Positions 60,201 through 64,000 of a stretch of 64,000 nt of DNA are shown here, in pieces. The stretch covers positions 1,054,001-1,118,000 of the forward strand of contig OY969556.1 of assembly GCA_963701015.1 (NCBI GenBank), read 5' to 3'. The first letter of the stretch is position 1; each line of letters begins with the position of its first letter. The DNA is from MFD09286-c1 sp963701015 (GTDB lineage: Bacteria; Bacteroidota; Bacteroidia; Bacteroidales; DTGW01). Made by a program: the position numbers and the translations under genes. The notes below the pieces were generated by a model. That model was not told the origin of the DNA. It did not search any database and saw nothing but the letters and a program-made list of their open reading frames with translations.

Positions 60201-61548
60201 GGTAATTGGTCGTATGGCTGAATTAAGAATTGTTGACAAGAAAACTGGTATAACTTTAACTACCAATAATATTCCTTACGGTTCTAAATTGTATATTAAA
60301 AATGGTGTAGAAGTAAAACGCGGAACCCTCGTTTGTGAATGGGATCCATTTAATGCACTTATTATTTCAGAAGTCACCGGAAAAGTTGATTTTGAAGCTG
60401 TAATTGAAGGTATAACTTATCGTGAAGAATCGGACGAACAAACAGGTTTCCGTGAAAAAGTAATCATTGAAACAAGGGATAAGACTAAAAACCCGATGAT
60501 TAAAATGGTTGCAGATGCGAAAGATGTTATTCGCACATACAACCTACCTGTGGGTTCACACATTATGGTTGAAGAAGGCGATGTAGTTAAAGCCGGTGAA
60601 ATTATTGCTAAAATACCTAGAGCAGTTGGTAAATCTGGTGATATTACAGGTGGTTTGCCTCGTGTTACGGAATTGTTTGAAGCAAGAAATCCTTCAAATC
60701 CTGCTGTTGTAGCTGAAATTGATGGTGAAGTTTCGTTTGGAAAAGTTAAACGTGGAAATCGTGAAATAATTGTTACTTCTAAAACTGGTGAAGTGAAGAA
60801 GTATTTGGTTTCCATGTCAAAACAAATTCTGGTACAGGAAAACGATTATGTTAGAGCTGGTATACCATTATCCGATGGTGCTACAACACCTTCAGATATT
60901 TTAGCTATTAAAGGTCCAACAGCTGTTCAGGAATATATTGTAAACGAGGTTCAGGAAGTTTACCGTATGCAAGGTGTGAAAATTAACGATAAGCATTTTG
61001 AAGTTATTGTTCGCCAAATGATGCGTAAGGTTGAGATTATTGATCCTGGTGATACAAAATTCCTTGAAAAACAAATAGTTGATAAGCTTGAATTTATGGA
61101 TGAAAATGACTGGATTTATGGTAAAAAAGTCATAATTGAATCAGGTGATTCTGGTGCATATCAGCCAGGACAAATTATTACAGCCCGTAAATTGCGCGAC
61201 GAAAATTCCTTATTGAAACGTAAAGATCAAAAGGTAATGGAAGCACGTGATGCCGTTCCTGCTACATCGTGTCAAATACTGCAAGGTATTACAAGAGCCG
61301 CACTTCAAACACAAAGTTGGATGTCAGCTGCTTCATTCCAGGAAACTACAAAAGTTCTAAATGAAGCTGCCATTTTTGGTAAAGTTGATGGATTGGAAGG
61401 TTTGAAAGAAAATGTAATTGTTGGTCATCATATACCGGCTGGTACCGGATTAAGAGATTATACCAATATAATTGTAGGATCTATGGATGAATATGACAGT
61501 TTGGTGAATGCCAAAATTGATGAAGTAGTTCCTGAAAGTGCAGAATAA
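57253..61548 (+). CDS. rpoC: RNA polymerase subunit beta'
   Basis: 1431 residues from the ATG at 57253 (MSFRKDNK). A longer frame back to a TTG at 57184 has no family support. The N-terminal zinc site is [20 protein letters not shown], the catalytic NADFDGD motif lies in [17 protein letters not shown], and the second zinc site is [14 protein letters not shown]. The trigger loop region reads [16 protein letters not shown]. It is the catalytic subunit of RNA polymerase. A terminator follows directly. Confidence 0.98.
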   Translation: [1431 protein letters not shown]

Positions 61549-61553
61549 ATAGT

Positions 61554-61586
61554 AAGGGCAGAAATAATTTATTTTTGCCCTTTTAT
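61554..61586 (+). terminator. terminator after rpoC
   Basis: AAGGGCA (61554-61560) pairs with TGCCCTT (61576-61582), followed by TTATT. It lies only 5 bp after the rpoC stop and 14 bp before the DUF3467 gene. Confidence 0.75.
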
Positions 61587-61600
61587 TAAATAAAATTAAA

Positions 61601-61864
61601 ATGGCTGCTGAAACCGAAAATAATCAAATTCAAATAGAATTAAAGGAGGATATCGCACAAGGGACATATTCAAACTTGGCAATTATAACACATTCACCTA
61701 CTGAATTTATAGTGGATTTTATTCGCATGATGCCTGGTGTTCCCAAAGCTGAAGTTAAATCAAGAATAATTTTAACTCCAGAACATGCCAAAAGGTTATT
61801 TTTTGCTTTAAAAGATAATATAGCCAAATACGAATCGGTATTTGGCACGTATAAAGAATACTGA
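61601..61864 (+). CDS. DUF3467 protein, C-terminal tail apparently out of frame
   Basis: 87 residues. The conserved core is complete: IQIELKEDIAQGTYSNLAII, FIVDFIRMMPGVPKAEVKS, RIILTPEHAKRLFFALKDN. The frame then stops at TGA (61862-61864) after TYKEY. In the +1 frame the DNA goes on with T-E-G-M-N-P-P-I-I-P-M-N-F-G-G-P-A-A-Q-A to a stop at 61920-61922, just before a terminator. As I recall the family, its members end with a short PMxFGGP-type tail, so a one-base shift near 61859 has probably cut it off. DUF3467 proteins follow rpoC in many Bacteroidota; their function is unknown. Confidence 0.85.
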   Translation: MAAETENNQIQIELKEDIAQGTYSNLAIITHSPTEFIVDFIRMMPGVPKAEVKSRIILTPEHAKRLFFALKDNIAKYESVFGTYKEY

Positions 61865-61922
61865 AGGAATGAATCCTCCTATAATACCAATGAATTTTGG
61901 CGGTCCTGCCGCTCAAGCATAA
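61860..61922 (+). pseudogene. out-of-frame C-terminal tail of the DUF3467 gene
   Basis: Twenty codons in the +1 frame relative to the DUF3467 core, ending in NFGGPAAQA and TAA. The stop falls 5 bp before a terminator hairpin, which suits the true gene end. It could alternatively be a separate 17-residue peptide from the ATG at 61869, with a GAAGG-like sequence before it, but the tail reading is more likely. Confidence 0.5.
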
Positions 61923-61926
61923 GGTA

Positions 61927-61956
61927 AAAGCCTGGTTCATTTTAAACCAGGCTTTT
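61927..61956 (+). terminator. terminator after the DUF3467 gene
   Basis: AAAAGCCTGGTT and AACCAGGCTTTTT form a long perfect stem with a short loop and a T-run. This is the end of the rpoBC region transcript. Confidence 0.9.
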
Positions 61957-62141
61957 TACTTTAAAATAAGTTAATAAATACTTATTTCCATTTTAAAAAT
62001 AAGTAAAATTTCGACAATCATATATCTTTAGACTCTTTAACTAACAACATTTTAAAGCTTATGATGCATTAACTTACCTTAACTATTTCATTGTTGATAA
62101 CAGGCTTTATTTTAATAATTTTGTTAAAAAATTAAGGTATT

Positions 62142-63572
62142 ATGAAAACAAATAAATATATTGGAACGATACTAATAGCCACTATTACAAGCATTATAAC
62201 ATTATTCGTATATTCAAAATTTTTTGATAGAAAGCAAGTTGTTTATAATTATCCGTATGTACAGCCAAAAATGGTATCGTATAACGGACCCGGTCAACAA
62301 CCAGTAGATTTAACCTATGCCGCTGAACAAACAGTTCATGGAGTTGTACATGTTCGTACTAAATCGAAAATTGAAGAAGTTTATAGAAATCCATTATATG
62401 AATTCTTTTATGGAAATGGTGATATTACCCGTTCTGAACCAGTTGTTGGGTTTGGATCAGGAGTTATAATATCCGCTGATGGATATATTGTCACTAATAA
62501 TCATGTTATCAAAGGAGCTGAAGATATATCTGTTAAATTAAATGACAATCGCGAATTCGATGCGAAACTGGTTGCTGCTGATCCAAGTACCGATTTAGCC
62601 TTATTGAAAATAGATGCAAAGAATTTGCCTTTTATACCATTTGGCAATTCTGATGATTTAAAACTTGGGGAATGGGTATTGGCTGTCGGGAATCCATATA
62701 ATCTTACTTCAACTGTAACAGCTGGAATTATAAGTGCAAAGGCAAGGAATTTGAACATGATTAATGATAATTATAAAATTGAATCATATATACAAACCGA
62801 TGCCGCATTAAATCCGGGAAATAGCGGAGGAGCATTAGTTAATGTTAATGGCCAACTTGTTGGTATTAATACAGCAATTTTATCACCAACTGGAGGATAT
62901 TCTGGTAATTCGTTTGCTATACCGGTTACCATAGTGAAGAAAGTTGTGGATGATTTAAGGGAATATGGCGAAGTACAACGTGCTTTCTTGGGAATTACTC
63001 CAACTGATGTAAATGCTGAAATTGCAAAACAAAATAATTTGGATATTACTACAGGTGTTTTTGTTTCGGATGTTAAGGAAACTGGCGCTGCAAAAGAAGC
63101 TGGCATTAAAAAGGGAGATGTTATTATTAAGCTTGACGAGACCGATATTACCAGTACTTCTGATTTACAGGAACATTTAAGTGAATACAGACCAAAGGAT
63201 AAAGTTACAATTACTTTACTTCGAAATAACAAACCTTTAGTTTATAATGTGATATTACGAAATTTACAAGGTGAAACTAAGTTGATACGCCCAACTGATG
63301 TTTATAGCCTTATGGGGGCAAAATTTGCTGAAATTACAGATGAGGATAGAAAGGGATTAGGTATAAGATATGGCGTAAAAATAACAGAATTAAGTCCGGG
63401 AAAATTTAGCAAAGCAGGAATCGAAGAAGGTTTTATAATTACACGTTTGAATAATAAACCAGTTAGTTCAATTTCTGATCTTAAAAATATACTTGAAAAT
63501 ACACGTGGAGGTGTATATATTGAAGGTATTTATTCGAATGGCGTTATAGCTTATTATGCTTTTGGTCTCTAG
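62142..63572 (+). CDS. Deg/HtrA-type periplasmic serine protease
   Basis: 476 residues. An N-terminal hydrophobic segment (about 8-27) acts as a signal or anchor. The trypsin-like domain has the full triad: His in YIVTNNHVI, Asp in PSTDLALLK and Ser in NPGNSGGALV. Two PDZ domains follow (about 275-375 and 385-475; the first with GVFVSDVKETGAAKEAGIKKGD, the second ending in the protein). This is the DegP/DegQ layout: a periplasmic chaperone-protease for misfolded envelope proteins. The 277-bp region upstream holds no gene but an ACTTATTT/AAATAAGT inverted repeat near 61980-62005. Confidence 0.95.
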   Translation: MKTNKYIGTILIATITSIITLFVYSKFFDRKQVVYNYPYVQPKMVSYNGPGQQPVDLTYAAEQTVHGVVHVRTKSKIEEVYRNPLYEFFYGNGDITRSEPVVGFGSGVIISADGYIVTNNHVIKGAEDISVKLNDNREFDAKLVAADPSTDLALLKIDAKNLPFIPFGNSDDLKLGEWVLAVGNPYNLTSTVTAGIISAKARNLNMINDNYKIESYIQTDAALNPGNSGGALVNVNGQLVGINTAILSPTGGYSGNSFAIPVTIVKKVVDDLREYGEVQRAFLGITPTDVNAEIAKQNNLDITTGVFVSDVKETGAAKEAGIKKGDVIIKLDETDITSTSDLQEHLSEYRPKDKVTITLLRNNKPLVYNVILRNLQGETKLIRPTDVYSLMGAKFAEITDEDRKGLGIRYGVKITELSPGKFSKAGIEEGFIITRLNNKPVSSISDLKNILENTRGGVYIEGIYSNGVIAYYAFGL

Positions 63573-63652
63573 ACCCTGATCAAAATTTTAAATTTTTTAT
63601 CTATACATATTTTACATTTTTTCTTGTCTGTTTCAATTGGCTAGAAAAGTAT

Positions 63653-63695
63653 ATAATAATGAAGAAAATCATATACTGATTTTCTTCATTATTAT
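63653..63695. terminator. perfect 19-bp hairpin after the HtrA gene
   Basis: The arms 63653-63671 and 63677-63695 are perfectly complementary around the loop TATAC. The stem is AT-rich (its core is GAAGAAAATCA) and no T-run follows on the plus strand. It may be a terminator, an mRNA-protecting hairpin or a binding site. Confidence 0.6.
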
Positions 63696-63793
63696 CCCAC
63701 TTAAAATTAATCAAATGTTAATATTTATTTAATATTGATAAAAAGTAAACTTTTGATATTTGCATATTGTTATATTCTTGATAAAGACAATGA

Positions 63794-64000
63794 ATGGAAA
63801 GTTTACCTTCAATTGATAAAAATTTAGTAGTAGCTCTAGCAAAATTACGTGTAAGTAGCATAACCTCTTTCATGAAATTAATGACGAGGATTGGCGATGG
63901 ATACATTTGGACAGGTTTGTGTATCTTAGTTGCAGCTTTTAATGCCTATGCCGGATTCGTCATGATTTTTGCTTCCTTAACACAAATTATATTACAACAA
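63794..64000 (+). CDS. PAP2-type membrane phosphatase, 5' part only
   Basis: An open frame from the ATG at 63794 runs 69 codons to the window edge. The start ESLPSIDKNLVVALAKLRVSS is followed by SFMKLMTRIGDGYIWTGLCI and a second hydrophobic stretch, which resembles the first helices of PAP2-family lipid phosphatases. The catalytic motifs would lie beyond the window, so the call rests on the N-terminus alone. An earlier ATG at 63790 leads to an immediate stop and is rejected. Confidence 0.6.
   Translation, partial: MESLPSIDKNLVVALAKLRVSSITSFMKLMTRIGDGYIWTGLCILVAAFNAYAGFVMIFASLTQIILQQ

Noticed and set aside
61856..61870. Programmed +1 frameshift in the DUF3467 gene (as in prfB)
   Set aside because: There is no internal SD at the right distance, no slippery codon before the TGA and no known precedent. 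A mutation or sequence error is simpler.

Overview
The window is a stretch of AT-rich chromosome from a member of the Bacteroidota. Lineage markers are a T9SS type B (CHU_C-like) sorting domain, a TamL-type BamA-family lipoprotein, RNase Y, a DUF1573 lipoprotein, and the order rpsU-xerC-hpf-tRNAs-tuf-tRNA-secE-nusG-rplKAJL-rpoBC. Promoters with the Bacteroidota -7 element TAnnTTTG lie in front of many genes. I cannot fix the order or genus from sequence alone. No phage, insertion sequence or CRISPR array is visible.

Layout. 1-3.4 kb: an M23 peptidase (cut by the window edge) divergent from a coiled-coil gene, zapA, a 6S RNA and rny. 3.4-5.4 kb: a sodium/solute symporter with a small membrane protein. 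5.6-12 kb: an FNR-like regulator divergent from a six-gene envelope block (YceI lipoprotein, ethylbenzene-dehydrogenase-like/cytochrome c protein, small CX4CH cytochrome-like lipoprotein, DUF5777 barrel, YceI protein, OB-fold protein) into which a DUF559 gene has been placed. 12-17.4 kb: a Fur-family regulator, a GH130 enzyme with a GPH-type sugar transporter, a large intergenic inverted repeat, an aminotransferase and a DUF1573 lipoprotein. 17.7-28.9 kb: valS, purA, a UvrD-like helicase, an orphan response regulator with spoT, a T9SS cargo protein and a nitronate monooxygenase-like enzyme. 29-37.4 kb: a mannosylglucose phosphorylase, a MurU-like enzyme with an AmgK-RapZ fusion, rlmN, YfiR-like, a histidine kinase with a PAS protein, and a second FNR-like regulator. 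37.6-46.5 kb: a metalloprotease/PD40/beta-barrel fusion with a symporter, a SpoU methyltransferase, tamL-like and an HhH protein. 46.6-61.9 kb: the core translation and transcription locus with five tRNAs. 62-64 kb: a Deg/HtrA protease and the start of a PAP2-type membrane phosphatase.

How the genes work together. The most unusual block is 5.6-12 kb. Its regulator keeps the four FNR cysteines but has a CRP-like recognition helix (RExxxR). The divergent intergenic region holds two palindromic boxes 22 bp apart, one of them close to TGTGA-N6-TCACA. The controlled genes look like a periplasmic and outer-membrane heme/isoprenoid module whose function I cannot name. A second FNR-like protein at 36.7 kb has the same cysteine layout and lies near a histidine kinase. 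GH130 enzymes in two places, plus a GPH transporter, point to use of beta-mannosides. The AmgK-RapZ fusion next to a MurU-like enzyme points to amino-sugar or peptidoglycan recycling.

Other points. Many genes have a TAnnTTTG element ending about 18-28 nt before the start codon, which implies very short leaders and corrects several start choices. The DUF3467 gene after rpoC seems to have its conserved C-terminal tail out of frame.
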